DNA from: Nocardiopsis sp. CNR-923 | GTDB taxonomy: Bacteria > Actinomycetota > Actinomycetes > Streptosporangiales > Streptosporangiaceae | DNA: 40,754 bases | Direction of reading: 5' to 3' | Assembly (NCBI RefSeq): GCF_001942255.1 | Contig: NZ_MKKC01000093.1 | Span: forward strand, 1-40,754 | Shown here: piece by piece, positions 15,953 through 24,391 of the stretch | How the letters are laid out: every line of letters starts with the position of its first letter | Numbering within the stretch: the first letter of the stretch is position 1 | Translations under genes and position numbers: made by a program | The notes under the pieces: generated by a model | What the model saw: the letters and a program-made list of their open reading frames with translations, nothing else | The model's database searches: none | What the model was told of the DNA's origin: nothing

Positions 15953-17997
15953 TCACCGAATCGTGCGTCGACAGCATCTCCAACGGGCCCCAGGCCACCC
16001 TCGCCAACACGGCGTGGGATCTGTCCAAGACGATCAACCAGTCGACGATCACCGTCTACCAGGCGGCCACGTCCGATGGTCTGCTCGCCAGTTTCAACGA
16101 ACTGGTCGAGGACGTCGTCGTCACGCTTCGGGAGGGGATCTGGCGGCCGCTGATCCCGACGATCATCATTCTCGGCGCGATCTGGCTCGGGTGGTACGGG
16201 CTGGTCCGCAAGCGGGTGACGCTCACCATCGAGTCCACGGTGTGGATGGTGGCCGCGGTCGGGCTCGGCATGTGGATCCTGGTGAACCCCGCGCAGATCA
16301 TGGGTTTGGCGAGCGGACTGGTCAATTCGGGGAGCCAGTTGGTGACCAGCACGGTCGGACAGGTGCCGTACGGGGGAGGCTCGGGCACGTGTCCTGCCGG
16401 CGCGGACGCTCCGGAGCGGGCGGACTGGGAGTCGGAAGCGGACTTCCAGGTCAGACGGAACGCCGACATGCTGTGGTCGAGTCTGGTGTGCCAACCGTGG
16501 GTGGCGGGGCAGTTCGGTAACGACGGATTGGCTGAAGACGCTTCTATCGACCATGCAACGGCCCTGATCTCAGCTCAAGCCATCAGCCGTATCGAACAGC
16601 AGCAGATCGCCGATAGCGAAACTGACCCAGCTGGGCTTTTCTCGGAAAAGCGCGAGTCTTATGAATCCATTGCTTCAGACATAGAGTCAACATATCCGAG
16701 CGTCTACCCGCTATTCTCTGGGCAGGATCAGGGGAGTCGACTTGGAGTCGCCACCCTAGCGCTCTTTGCAGCTATTTTTGCGGGTGGCTTGATCCTCGCG
16801 GGTTCAGTGGCCCTCATCGTGCTGAAGATCGCCTTCCTCCTCCTTTTTCTCCTGTCGCCGATTTTCCTCCTCATCGGTATCCACCCCGGATACGGCCGCA
16901 TGGTCCTGTTGAGGTGGGTGGAGCTCATGGTCGGCTTCCTGCTCAAGCAGATTTTCGTGGTGCTCCTGATCTCCCTGCTCGTCATGTGCTACGGGATGGT
17001 CATGTCGAGCACTCTCGGTTGGGGCCTGCAGATGATCCTGCTGGCCCTGTTCACCGTCGCGCTGTTCGTGTACCGCAAGCCCTTCGCGTACCTGTTCACG
17101 TCGGTCAACGCGAACTCCTTCACCTCCCGCATCGTCAGCGACGTGGCACAGAGCCAGGCTCTCAGCAAGAGCGCTGTCGTGCTCCCGCCGATGGCCAATC
17201 TCAAGGCTCAGGCCTGGGGGCTGAGGAGGGCCCCGCAGATCGCCGCAGCCGCCTCGGGAGTGCCAGCGGGGGGCGGCACCCCGGTGGGTGACGTGGACGC
17301 CAGTACTGGGGAGACCGCCGCTGGCGACGGTGGCGGAGCTCGAAGCGACGGTGTTCGGGCACGCGGAGTCGCTGGCTATGGGCGGGTCCGCGGAGAGCGC
17401 ACTGCGCCTCCGCTCAACGTGAATCGCTCTGGCCACGCACCCTCGGGCGGCGGTCAGCGTTCGGGAGAGGCCACTGGTCGAAGTACCGAGCAGGCCCCCA
17501 GCCTGGGCGGCGGCGCCTCGATCCCGCCACGGCCGAGTGGTGGCTACACGGGAACCGGGGACAGCGGATGGGCCTCCGTGTTCGGAACGCACTCGGGTGG
17601 TCGTGGCTCCTCCGACCGAAACGATGACGGCGGTCGCGGCAGCGGCGGATCCGTGTTCGGCGGAGGAACGTCCACTGCTGGCGGGCGTGCCGCGAGCGCT
17701 GAGCGGCCGGAACCCAGCACGGGGCGAGGGATCTTCAACGGCCGGGAGGAAACCCCAGGGAAGGGCAATATCGGCAACCGGGGCTCCCGTTGGGGGACTC
17801 CGAAGGAGAGGCGGGAACGCCCCGCGCCCCAGCGGCCCGCGCGCCCGGCTTCGTCGAGTGGCGACGGTGACGGCGGGTGGCTGACCGGATCCAGCAAGCG
17901 CAAGGACGACGCGCCCATCACCCCGTTCTGGGGGGAGTCCAGCTCCCGCCCCAGGGACCGCAAGCGCGACGTCCCCTTCTGGCTCAACGACGACTGA
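15949..17997 (+). CDS. VirB6/TcpH-like polytopic membrane protein
   Basis: 682 residues from ATG 15949 (GTG 15943 is also in frame). Two helices lie near residues 60-115. A long extracytoplasmic loop (about 120-260) contains cysteines, and five or more helices between about 265 and 380 include the very hydrophobic LIVLKIAFLLLFLLSPIFLL. The cytoplasmic tail of about 280 residues is Gly/Ser/Arg-rich and ends with a PFWLNDD-type sequence. This architecture is that of VirB6/TrbL/TcpH inner-membrane channel proteins. Part of the loop (about 16540-16750) has noticeably lower GC and different codon use. Upstream coupling by ATGA; the next gene starts 19 bases downstream. Confidence 0.85.
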   Translation: MITESCVDSISNGPQATLANTAWDLSKTINQSTITVYQAATSDGLLASFNELVEDVVVTLREGIWRPLIPTIIILGAIWLGWYGLVRKRVTLTIESTVWMVAAVGLGMWILVNPAQIMGLASGLVNSGSQLVTSTVGQVPYGGGSGTCPAGADAPERADWESEADFQVRRNADMLWSSLVCQPWVAGQFGNDGLAEDASIDHATALISAQAISRIEQQQIADSETDPAGLFSEKRESYESIASDIESTYPSVYPLFSGQDQGSRLGVATLALFAAIFAGGLILAGSVALIVLKIAFLLLFLLSPIFLLIGIHPGYGRMVLLRWVELMVGFLLKQIFVVLLISLLVMCYGMVMSSTLGWGLQMILLALFTVALFVYRKPFAYLFTSVNANSFTSRIVSDVAQSQALSKSAVVLPPMANLKAQAWGLRRAPQIAAAASGVPAGGGTPVGDVDASTGETAAGDGGGARSDGVRARGVAGYGRVRGERTAPPLNVNRSGHAPSGGGQRSGEATGRSTEQAPSLGGGASIPPRPSGGYTGTGDSGWASVFGTHSGGRGSSDRNDDGGRGSGGSVFGGGTSTAGGRAASAERPEPSTGRGIFNGREETPGKGNIGNRGSRWGTPKERRERPAPQRPARPASSSGDGDGGWLTGSSKRKDDAPITPFWGESSSRPRDRKRDVPFWLNDD

Positions 17998-18016
17998 CCT
18001 GCGAAGGCCCCGAGCG

Positions 18017-18697
18017 ATGCCCAACTCTCTGTCCGAACGCGCCCAGCGGCTGATCTTCATCGGCCTGATCGTGGCCCTGGTGGTGTTCGGCGTCTATCTC
18101 AGCCTCGGTGGTTTCGGCGGAGGCGATGACGAACCGGAAGAACAGACCGCAGCCCCCGAGCAGGCACGGTCGAACCAGGAGGACGGAGCGGGGGAGAGTA
18201 CTGCCCTGGACGGCATGTCCACGGTCGAGCCGAGCCCGATCACCACGACGGACGAAAACGACGTCGACGTTCTGACCTGGTTCCCGCTCGGAGAGGACGA
18301 ACTCCGTGCGGCGGGAGCAACCGCGCGGAGCTTCGCCGAGGCTTACGGAACCATCGACTACACCCAGTCGCCGGAGACGTACTTCGGTGCGATGGAGGAA
18401 CTGGCCACTGACGAGTACGCCGAGGTCCTGGCGGACACGAGCCGGGTCGGTGCCTTCTGGGAGGAGATGTCGGAGGCCGAAGCGGTCGCTGAGGGACGCG
18501 CCGAGGTGGATCGGATCCGGACCTTCGGCGACGACTCCGTCACCTTCGTCGTCACGGCACAGTCCATCACCGAGACCGGCGACGCAGAATTCGACGAAGA
18601 CCTCGGCGAGTTCGCCGTGACGGTCGTCCGTGAAGGCGGCGCCTGGTCGGTCTTCGACTTTCAACCCGCCGACGTAGGACAGTTCGGGGAGGAGTAA
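18017..18697 (+). CDS. Membrane-anchored NTF2-like (TcpC/VirB8-type) protein
   Basis: 226 residues from ATG 18017 with GAAGG eight bases upstream. One N-terminal membrane helix (about residues 12-32), an acidic disordered spacer to about 85, then a domain of about 130 residues whose helices followed by strands (FAEAYGTIDY, SVTFVVTAQSITETG, GAWSVFDFQPADV) resemble a single NTF2-like fold. Compared with the TcpC-like protein at 280 it has one such domain rather than two. It probably completes the periplasm-side scaffold between the VirB6-like protein and the cell-wall hydrolase. Assignment is by topology and context. Confidence 0.65.
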   Translation: MPNSLSERAQRLIFIGLIVALVVFGVYLSLGGFGGGDDEPEEQTAAPEQARSNQEDGAGESTALDGMSTVEPSPITTTDENDVDVLTWFPLGEDELRAAGATARSFAEAYGTIDYTQSPETYFGAMEELATDEYAEVLADTSRVGAFWEEMSEAEAVAEGRAEVDRIRTFGDDSVTFVVTAQSITETGDAEFDEDLGEFAVTVVREGGAWSVFDFQPADVGQFGEE

Positions 18698-18700
18698 CCC

Positions 18701-19888
18701 TTGGCCCCCCGCCTCACCCTCACCCCCACGACCCCCTCCGACCAAGGTGCGACGGGCACGTGGGTCGGAATCACGGCCGCGATCATGGTCGCTCTCATGA
18801 TCATGTTGACGATGTTCCTGGTTCCACTGATCACCAACACCACCCAGCAGATCGGCAGATTCCTCTCCAACGGGCTCGCCTGCGGGCCCAACGCCGACGC
18901 CGACCAACCGGGCGCGAGCGGATACGCGATGGACTCCATCCCGGAGAACTACCTGAACCTCTACATGGAGGCCGGGGAGGATCGAGGTATTCCCTGGAAC
19001 ATCCTCGCCGGAGTCGGTCAGGTCGAGTCCCACCACGGGCGATGGGATGGACCGGGCATCACCGAGGGGCACAACGACTGGGGGGCGGCCGGTCCTATGC
19101 AGTTCGGTGCCCTGGACGGCTCCGCCGCCGGCAACAGTTGGGGCGGCGAACCGATCCAGGCCGTCGACGACCGTCCCGACGAGGGTTACGGCGTCGACGG
19201 CAATGGCGACGGCATCGTCAACGTCTACGATCCCGCCGACGCGATCCCGGCCGCCGCTGACTATCTCATCGCGGCCGGTCTGGAGACGGATGTACGCCAG
19301 GCGATCTTCGGATACAACCATGCCTGGTGGTACGTGGACGACGTGACGGAGTGGGCCGAGCGGTACGCCGACGGCGACTTCGACACATCGGGCTCCATCC
19401 AGACCGCCGTTCTGTGCGAGCTGAACACGGACGGGTTGCCGATCGGTCGGGCACCGGACGAGGTCACGCAGGCCGTGGTCGACTGGGCGCTGGCGCAGCG
19501 GGGGAAACCCTATATCTGGGGTGGAACGGGACCGGTCGGTTTTGACTGCTCAGGGCTCATGCAGAAGGCCTACGAGAGCATAGGGCTCACCATTCCCCGC
19601 ATCTCACAGGACCAGTGGGGATTCGGGCCCGAGATTCCCATGGGAGAGGAACAGCCGGGTGACCTCGTCTTCTTTGATGTCACGAGGGCTGGTGAACCTC
19701 CGGGGCCCGGGCACGTGGGAATGGTGGTCGGCGACGGGCTGATGGTGGAAGCCTGGTGCACCAACTGTGGTCCGATCGCGGTGCGCGAGTACGATGACCC
19801 CAACCGCGCGAACATCCTGGGGTTCACGCGACCCTCGCAGCACCCGCACGTGCTCGCACAGTTGGAGGCACAGGATAACCGTGGTTGA
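18701..19888 (+). CDS. Bifunctional lytic transglycosylase / NlpC-P60 cell-wall hydrolase
   Basis: 395 residues. TTG 18701 is chosen because GGGGAGGAG lies just upstream and no ATG precedes the membrane helix. An N-terminal anchor (about 22-47) precedes an SLT-type lytic transglycosylase domain (about 75-195) with catalytic Glu in GVGQVESHHG and the GAAGPMQF segment. A C40 peptidase domain (about 255-385) has catalytic Cys in FDCSGL and His in GHVGMVVG. Such two-domain enzymes (TcpG/TcpI, CwlT, VirB1-like) locally open peptidoglycan so that the apparatus can cross the wall. Only four bases separate it from the gene before, and it overlaps the next start. Confidence 0.93.
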   Translation: MAPRLTLTPTTPSDQGATGTWVGITAAIMVALMIMLTMFLVPLITNTTQQIGRFLSNGLACGPNADADQPGASGYAMDSIPENYLNLYMEAGEDRGIPWNILAGVGQVESHHGRWDGPGITEGHNDWGAAGPMQFGALDGSAAGNSWGGEPIQAVDDRPDEGYGVDGNGDGIVNVYDPADAIPAAADYLIAAGLETDVRQAIFGYNHAWWYVDDVTEWAERYADGDFDTSGSIQTAVLCELNTDGLPIGRAPDEVTQAVVDWALAQRGKPYIWGGTGPVGFDCSGLMQKAYESIGLTIPRISQDQWGFGPEIPMGEEQPGDLVFFDVTRAGEPPGPGHVGMVVGDGLMVEAWCTNCGPIAVREYDDPNRANILGFTRPSQHPHVLAQLEAQDNRG

Positions 19889-20642
19889 CACGAAGGAGAC
19901 CGTGCGTAGACAGGGCCTGCACGGTTGGCGGGCGGCGGCGGCAGTATTCGGATGTGGGACGCTCGCTGCCTTTGCTGTCTTCGGTGTGGTGGCTGGTGCG
20001 CTCAACTTGCTTCTCGACACAGCGACCTCCGGAATTACTTCCGGCGACAATGATATTCCCGGCGTCGCTCAGTCGGCACAGCCGCGAGCAGACCTGGAAC
20101 CCGGAGCTCTGGATCTGTGTTCTGACTATTTACCGCAGATATCAGATATCACCATCACTGCTGAGCTGAGGGCGGAGCATTCAGACGAAGCTCAAGATCC
20201 TGGTTTTGACAGTGAAGCCGCTAGGACTGTAGTTGGTCGCTGCACCTTTGAGTTGACGCCGCAATACGGAACTACAACAGAATGGATATTCAATTTTGAT
20301 TACGAGGCTGTGATTCGTGATCCGGGTCAAGGTCGTGACCAGGCAGCATCTGGTGTTCTGCAGCGGCGCCTGGTAGACGCGGAGAACGAGTTTGCGTCGA
20401 TTGAATCACGAGGGGATCATGATTGGGCTGACGCTTCTCGATCTTTCTATGGGGAAAGTGCCAGCGGCGTAGCTCAGTACATGGTAGTTTCGCAGACTCG
20501 AAGCGCAGTTTACACTATCGCCTTTTTGGGCGACCCCGATTCTGTGGGTGCTGGGGAAGTGTCCGAATTCGACTTCGAGCGCCAAGCGGAGGTCCTGGCT
20601 GGACGACTCCACGACAGGTTTTTCAGGCTCATTCCTGAGTGA
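19881..20642 (+). CDS. Membrane-anchored protein, unknown function, low-GC body
   Basis: 253 residues from GTG 19881, which overlaps the previous stop (GTGGTTGA), with GGAGG twelve bases upstream. GTG 19902 is an alternative. One membrane helix (about 18-42) precedes an extracytoplasmic domain of about 200 residues with at least two cysteines (LCSDYLP, GRCTFEL), mixed alpha/beta, ending in GRLHDRFF. From about 20090 to 20560 the DNA is clearly less GC-rich than its neighbours, with A/T third positions, suggesting a different origin or a fast-evolving domain. It is the last gene of the block and converges on tdk after 19 bases. No family recognised. Confidence 0.65.
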   Translation: MVDTKETVRRQGLHGWRAAAAVFGCGTLAAFAVFGVVAGALNLLLDTATSGITSGDNDIPGVAQSAQPRADLEPGALDLCSDYLPQISDITITAELRAEHSDEAQDPGFDSEAARTVVGRCTFELTPQYGTTTEWIFNFDYEAVIRDPGQGRDQAASGVLQRRLVDAENEFASIESRGDHDWADASRSFYGESASGVAQYMVVSQTRSAVYTIAFLGDPDSVGAGEVSEFDFERQAEVLAGRLHDRFFRLIPE

Positions 20643-20661
20643 ATTTTCCGGGCCAGCGGCG

Positions 20662-21213
20662 TCAGGCGACGCCAGCCATGAAGTGGTGGCGGCACAGTGT
20701 CGTGTACGACTCGATGCCGCCGATGTGCACCTGCTCCCCCTCGTAGACCATCACGCCGTCGACGACCCGTGCGTTGTGCGTCGCGCGCTCACCACACCAA
20801 CAGCGCGCGGACACCGGTAGAACCTCGATCTTGTCGGCGAGTTCGACCAGTCGCTTGGAGCCTGGGAACAACCGTCCCTGGAAGTCGGTCAGGATGCCGT
20901 AGCAGTACACGTCGATCCGGAGCCCGTCGACGACACCCGCGAGCTGACCGACCTGCTTGAACGACAGGAACTGCGCCTCGTCGCAGATCACGTACGCGGC
21001 CTTGCGTTCGGCGACGTCGTCGTACAGGTCGAGGCCGTCGCCGACCTCGATCGCGGGCGACTTCAGGCCCAGGCGTGACGAGATGATCCCCGCCCCGGCG
21101 CGGTCCTGCTTCGTGTACAGCACGCCCTCACCACCCCGCGAGTGGTGCTCCTGGAGAGCCATCGTGCTCTTGCCCGAGTTCATCGACCCGGTGAAGTACT
21201 TCAGCTCCGGCAT
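20662..21213 (-). CDS. tdk: Thymidine kinase
   Basis: 183 residues from ATG 21213. Salvage enzyme phosphorylating thymidine with ATP in the cytosol. TK1-type features: P-loop GSMNSGKST near the N-terminus, the lasso-adjacent YVICDEAQFL (Walker B with catalytic Glu), TDFQGRLFPGS, and a zinc ribbon built from CWCGE and the C-terminal LCRHHF. The length is slightly below the usual 190-215 but all motifs are present. It is transcribed alone, convergent with the last apparatus gene and divergent from the ion channel. It is a housekeeping gene and marks the edge of the apparatus region. Confidence 0.95.
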   Translation of the reverse strand: MPELKYFTGSMNSGKSTMALQEHHSRGGEGVLYTKQDRAGAGIISSRLGLKSPAIEVGDGLDLYDDVAERKAAYVICDEAQFLSFKQVGQLAGVVDGLRIDVYCYGILTDFQGRLFPGSKRLVELADKIEVLPVSARCWCGERATHNARVVDGVMVYEGEQVHIGGIESYTTLCRHHFMAGVA

Positions 21214-21511
21214 GCCTCTTCCTCGGTCGCGGACGCTGCCCGACGGCTTGGGCTTCCCCGCCGTGGCCAGCAGCGAAGATACCAGCGGTTCCCGGTCGCC
21301 GGAGAATCACTGGTTCGGTGGTCCTGAGCGACCCCTCCACCGCACCCTGGTGACCGTGTCTGCTCCAACCATCAGGGCGGTCGGCCCCGTGGCCGAGCGC
21401 GATGCGCGGCCCACTTTCGGCGGGGCGGGAAGTGGCTCAAGGGATGGACCGAGCCCTTCGATATATTTGGTCGCTGGTTGCCCGAATGGGGGTGGAATTT
21501 CGGAGGGGGAT

Positions 21512-22342
21512 GTGACGTTGCGGCGTGCTCAGGTCATTCGCATGGTGGAGAGCAGATGGTTTGGCAACCTGATGCTTCTGCTGATTCTGGCCAACGCCGT
21601 CGTTTTGGGTTGGGCCACCTACGGAGGTTTCGCCCTTCCGTATCTCCTGCTCGTGGAACGCGTGTTCATCGGTGTCTTCGTCATCGAGTTGGCGCTCAAG
21701 GTCTACGCCTGGCGAGGCCAGTACTTCCGTAGAGCGTGGAACTGGTTCGACTTCCTCGTCGTGGTCGTGTCGGTCATCCCCGCGACCGGCCCGTTCTCCG
21801 TGCTTCGGGTGCTGCGCGTCCTGCGGATCCTGAGGATCATCAGCGCCGTTCCGCAGATGCGGATGATCATCACGGCCCTGTTCCGCTCGGCACCCGGCAT
21901 GGGGACGGTGATCGGCCTGCTCCTGGTGATCATCTACTCGGCGGCGGTCCTCGGCCACCAGCTGTTCGGGGAGAACGTGCCGGAGTACTTCGGCGACCTG
22001 GGGACGACCCTCTACACGCTGTTCCTCGTGATGACCACCGAGAACTGGCCGGACGTCGCCGATGCGGTGGCCGCTCACCACCCGATGGGGTGGATGTTCT
22101 TCGTCCTGTACATCGTGCTCACGACCTTCATCATCCTCAACCTCGTCATCGGTGTGATCGTCACGTCGATGGAACAGGAAGTCGACAGGAGCATGTGGGC
22201 CGAGGACCAGGAGTTGGAGGAGATCCAGCACCAGGCCGTGATGGATCGACTCGCCGAGCTGAGCCAGCAGGTGGAGCGCCTGGAGCGGTTGGTGCGTGAG
22301 CGAGAGGGACAGCCAGTGAGCCCGCCGGGAAGCGAGAACTGA
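21512..22342 (+). CDS. NaChBac-type single-domain voltage-gated cation channel
   Basis: 276 residues from GTG 21512, with GGAGGGGG just upstream. Six membrane helices S1-S6. S4 carries arginines at every third position (VLRVLRVLRILRII), the voltage sensor. The pore helix and filter read LVMTTENWPDV, where known sodium channels of the family have TLESWS/A. Four subunits form one channel. S6 is followed by a neck and an amphipathic heptad segment (DRLAELSQQVERLERLV) that forms the C-terminal four-helix bundle. The ENW filter keeps the Glu ring but replaces the Ser, so selectivity may differ. A strong hairpin follows. Confidence 0.92.
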   Translation: MTLRRAQVIRMVESRWFGNLMLLLILANAVVLGWATYGGFALPYLLLVERVFIGVFVIELALKVYAWRGQYFRRAWNWFDFLVVVVSVIPATGPFSVLRVLRVLRILRIISAVPQMRMIITALFRSAPGMGTVIGLLLVIIYSAAVLGHQLFGENVPEYFGDLGTTLYTLFLVMTTENWPDVADAVAAHHPMGWMFFVLYIVLTTFIILNLVIGVIVTSMEQEVDRSMWAEDQELEEIQHQAVMDRLAELSQQVERLERLVREREGQPVSPPGSEN

Positions 22343-22359
22343 CGGCAGTGGACCGTGAA

Positions 22360-22392
22360 CACCCGGAGGCCCGGGGGGAGGGCATCCGGGTG
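22360..22392. terminator. Bidirectional hairpin terminator
   Basis: A 13-bp stem with one mismatch: left arm CACCCGGAGGCCC, right arm GGGCATCCGGGTG, seven-base G-rich loop. It lies between the convergent channel gene and DUF397 gene. Confidence 0.7.
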
Positions 22393-22407
22393 CCGAGTGC
22401 GTGGGAG

Positions 22408-22638
22408 TTAGAGCTGAGCGGCCTTGAGGAAGGTCGTCCACTCCGCAGTGGAGAAGGGGAGGTACCCGGCGTCCGGGTGCTTCGAGTCGCGGATGGCGGC
22501 TCCGTGGGGGAGGCCACCGACCTCGACGCAGTTGACCCCTTGTCCGCTGTAGCTGCTCTTGCGGAAGTTCGTGGGGGTGAGGGCAACATTGAGGCGGTCG
22601 ACATCGTGCGCGCTGTAGCTGCTCGTGTAGAAGATCAA
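22408..22638 (-). CDS. DUF397 protein
   Basis: 76 residues. I chose TTG 22638 as start because it is the nearest start codon after the HTH gene's stop, 11 bases away. The frame is open further upstream inside the HTH gene, where it is not coding-like. The core has the DUF397 hallmarks FRKSSYSGQGVNCVEV, AIRDSKHPDAG and FSTAEWTTFLKAA. Such small proteins are partners of WhiJ/Scr1-type regulators next door and are thought to modulate them during development. It is probably in one operon with the regulator. Confidence 0.85.
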   Translation of the reverse strand: MIFYTSSYSAHDVDRLNVALTPTNFRKSSYSGQGVNCVEVGGLPHGAAIRDSKHPDAGYLPFSTAEWTTFLKAAQL

Positions 22639-22649
22639 CTCTGAGCGTC

Positions 22650-23513
22650 TCAACGGGTGGTCTCCAAGACGTGTATCTGCTTGGTGATGTACTCGGCGGT
22701 CTCGGCGGCACTGATCGCCGAGGCCTGGACATCCCCAAAGGTGGCGGCGTACAGCTCTACATCGTCGTGCTCTTCGAGATACAGAGCATCGCTCAGAGTC
22801 TCCACGCACACGATGGAGGAGTCCAGGGGGTTCGGAAAGTCCAGGATCGTGAACGGGGCGGTGAGCCCGGAGTGTGCGCCCTGGCTGAGAGGGAGGATCT
22901 GCACATCGATGTGCGGCATCTGCGCCATGTGGAGCAGGTGCTTGAGCTGGCCAGCCAGCACATCAGGTCCGCCTATGAGACGTTGGCAGGCGGACTCATC
23001 GATGACTGTTCGCAGGTGCACGGGATTGAACCGAGTGAGAATCCCCCGGCGTCCCATGCGTGCTTCGGTGCGTCGTACGATCTCCTGGGGATTTGCGTAA
23101 CGTCCGCCCTTGAAGATGGCAGCCGCATAGGCAGGGGTTTGGAGCAGTCCAGGGATCACCTGGGACTCGTACGCCCGAAGGACGGATGCCTCCGCCTCGA
23201 AGTCCGGAAGTGACTCGTTTCGGAAGACGTCTTTGTACTTCGACCACCAGCCACGGACACGTGCGTCTTTGGCGAGGGCCTGCATGCAGGCCCGCTTCTC
23301 AGGATCGATGATCCCGTACAGATCCATGAGATTGTCGAGATCGTCCGGTTTAATTCGTTTTGACTCGCTGGTCTCCATTTTTGTGACTTTGGGGGAGCTC
23401 CACTTCAGCTCCCTGGCAACACTGGTAGAGGAGTACCCGGCGGCGAGTCGGGCGCGGCGGAGTTCGGTTGCGAGTCGTCGTAGGCGCAGAGATGGACTTC
23501 GCGGGTCTTGCAT
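22650..23513 (-). CDS. WhiJ/Scr1-type helix-turn-helix regulator (DUF5753)
   Basis: 287 residues from ATG 23513, with GGGAGG ten bases upstream. An N-terminal XRE-type helix-turn-helix (about 9-65; SVARELKWSSPKVTKMETS as the recognition region) is followed by the DUF5753 sensor domain (about 85-280) with YESQVIPGLLQTPAYAAA, RRTEARMGRR, GLTAPFTILDFP and VCVETLSDALYLE. It regulates development-linked genes in actinomycetes. A 12-bp palindrome lies in its leader. It forms the usual trio with the DUF397 gene downstream and the divergent HATPase gene. Confidence 0.92.
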   Translation of the reverse strand: MQDPRSPSLRLRRLATELRRARLAAGYSSTSVARELKWSSPKVTKMETSESKRIKPDDLDNLMDLYGIIDPEKRACMQALAKDARVRGWWSKYKDVFRNESLPDFEAEASVLRAYESQVIPGLLQTPAYAAAIFKGGRYANPQEIVRRTEARMGRRGILTRFNPVHLRTVIDESACQRLIGGPDVLAGQLKHLLHMAQMPHIDVQILPLSQGAHSGLTAPFTILDFPNPLDSSIVCVETLSDALYLEEHDDVELYAATFGDVQASAISAAETAEYITKQIHVLETTR

Positions 23514-23533
23514 GTCGCGTGAACCTCCCTAGT

Positions 23534-23545
23534 TACCCATGGGTA
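23534..23545. promoter_or_regulatory. 12-bp palindrome, likely autoregulatory operator
   Basis: TACCCATGGGTA, perfectly symmetric, about 20 bases before the HTH start and close to its ribosome site, in a locally AT-rich divergent promoter region (23530-23620). Binding by the HTH protein is an inference. Confidence 0.5.
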
Positions 23546-23742
23546 GAATTCAAGTTCCGCTTGCATAACTCGAATAATAACGGTTACCTAGATGATGTAG
23601 TCACCGGCTGATCACTGAAGGTCGTTGATGCCCAGGCTACGCCGTGCCCCATCCCGTCGTCGCGGGATTCTCGAACTCACCTGTTGCGGGCACACTTCAT
23701 CCCTTTTGTCCGTACTCCGACACGTCAAGGAGTGTGTTCGTC

Positions 23743-24297
23743 ATGCTTGCGAACTACGCGATGCCGTCTCTCGGCGACGTCACCGTGCCTCTCTCGACCT
23801 TCATCCGGCCCCGGTGCCGGCACTACTTCTCGGGTCGGCCCGAGCGCTCCCACTTCCGCGTCCGGCGCTACGACTTCCCCGGCACCCCGGTCGTCATGCC
23901 GTTGGTCAGGGCGTTCCTCGACACCTGTGCCGTGACCGAGTCCGAGGACTACCGCTACCTGTTCACGCTCCTCGGCTCCGAACTGGCCAACAACGCCATC
24001 CAGCACACGCGTTCGGGACTCCCCGGCGGGACCTACAGCCTCGTGGTCGACCGGCACCGCGACGGCCTGCACCTGGTCTGCCGGGACAACGGGACGATGG
24101 GTTGCGCCAAGGAGGGCGTCCCCGCCGCCAACCCGGACGGCCTCTGCCTCAACGCCGAATCCGGCCGGGGGCTCACCCTGGTGGACGCGTTCGCGACCGA
24201 CTGGGGGAGCGACGCCCGCGGCCGGACCCATCACGTCTGGTGCTACCTGGCTTTCGACCTCGAAGACAGCCTGTGGGACACGAGCCCCGCGGCCTGA
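23743..24297 (+). CDS. HATPase_c anti-sigma-type ATP-binding protein
   Basis: 184 residues from ATG 23743, with AAGGAG ten bases upstream; the longer open frame before it is not needed. GHKL-type ATP-binding fold (RsbW/SpoIIAB-like): N-box ELANNAIQHTRSG with the Mg-binding Asn, G1-like CRDNGTMG, and G2-like SGRGLTLVDAFATDWG. Proteins of this type beside a WhiJ-type regulator and a DUF397 protein are typical of actinomycete abaA/whiJ-like loci, where they may act as anti-sigma switches or kinases. The catalytic Glu common in kinases is not obvious. Divergent from the HTH gene. Confidence 0.85.
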   Translation: MLANYAMPSLGDVTVPLSTFIRPRCRHYFSGRPERSHFRVRRYDFPGTPVVMPLVRAFLDTCAVTESEDYRYLFTLLGSELANNAIQHTRSGLPGGTYSLVVDRHRDGLHLVCRDNGTMGCAKEGVPAANPDGLCLNAESGRGLTLVDAFATDWGSDARGRTHHVWCYLAFDLEDSLWDTSPAA

Positions 24298-24391
24298 CGC
24301 TCAGTGGCCGGGCGCGCCCACTTCTACCGCGCTCGGCCTGTCCCCTCATCCTCCGCACTCATGTACGACCCACACCCACAGGTAGGACGCG

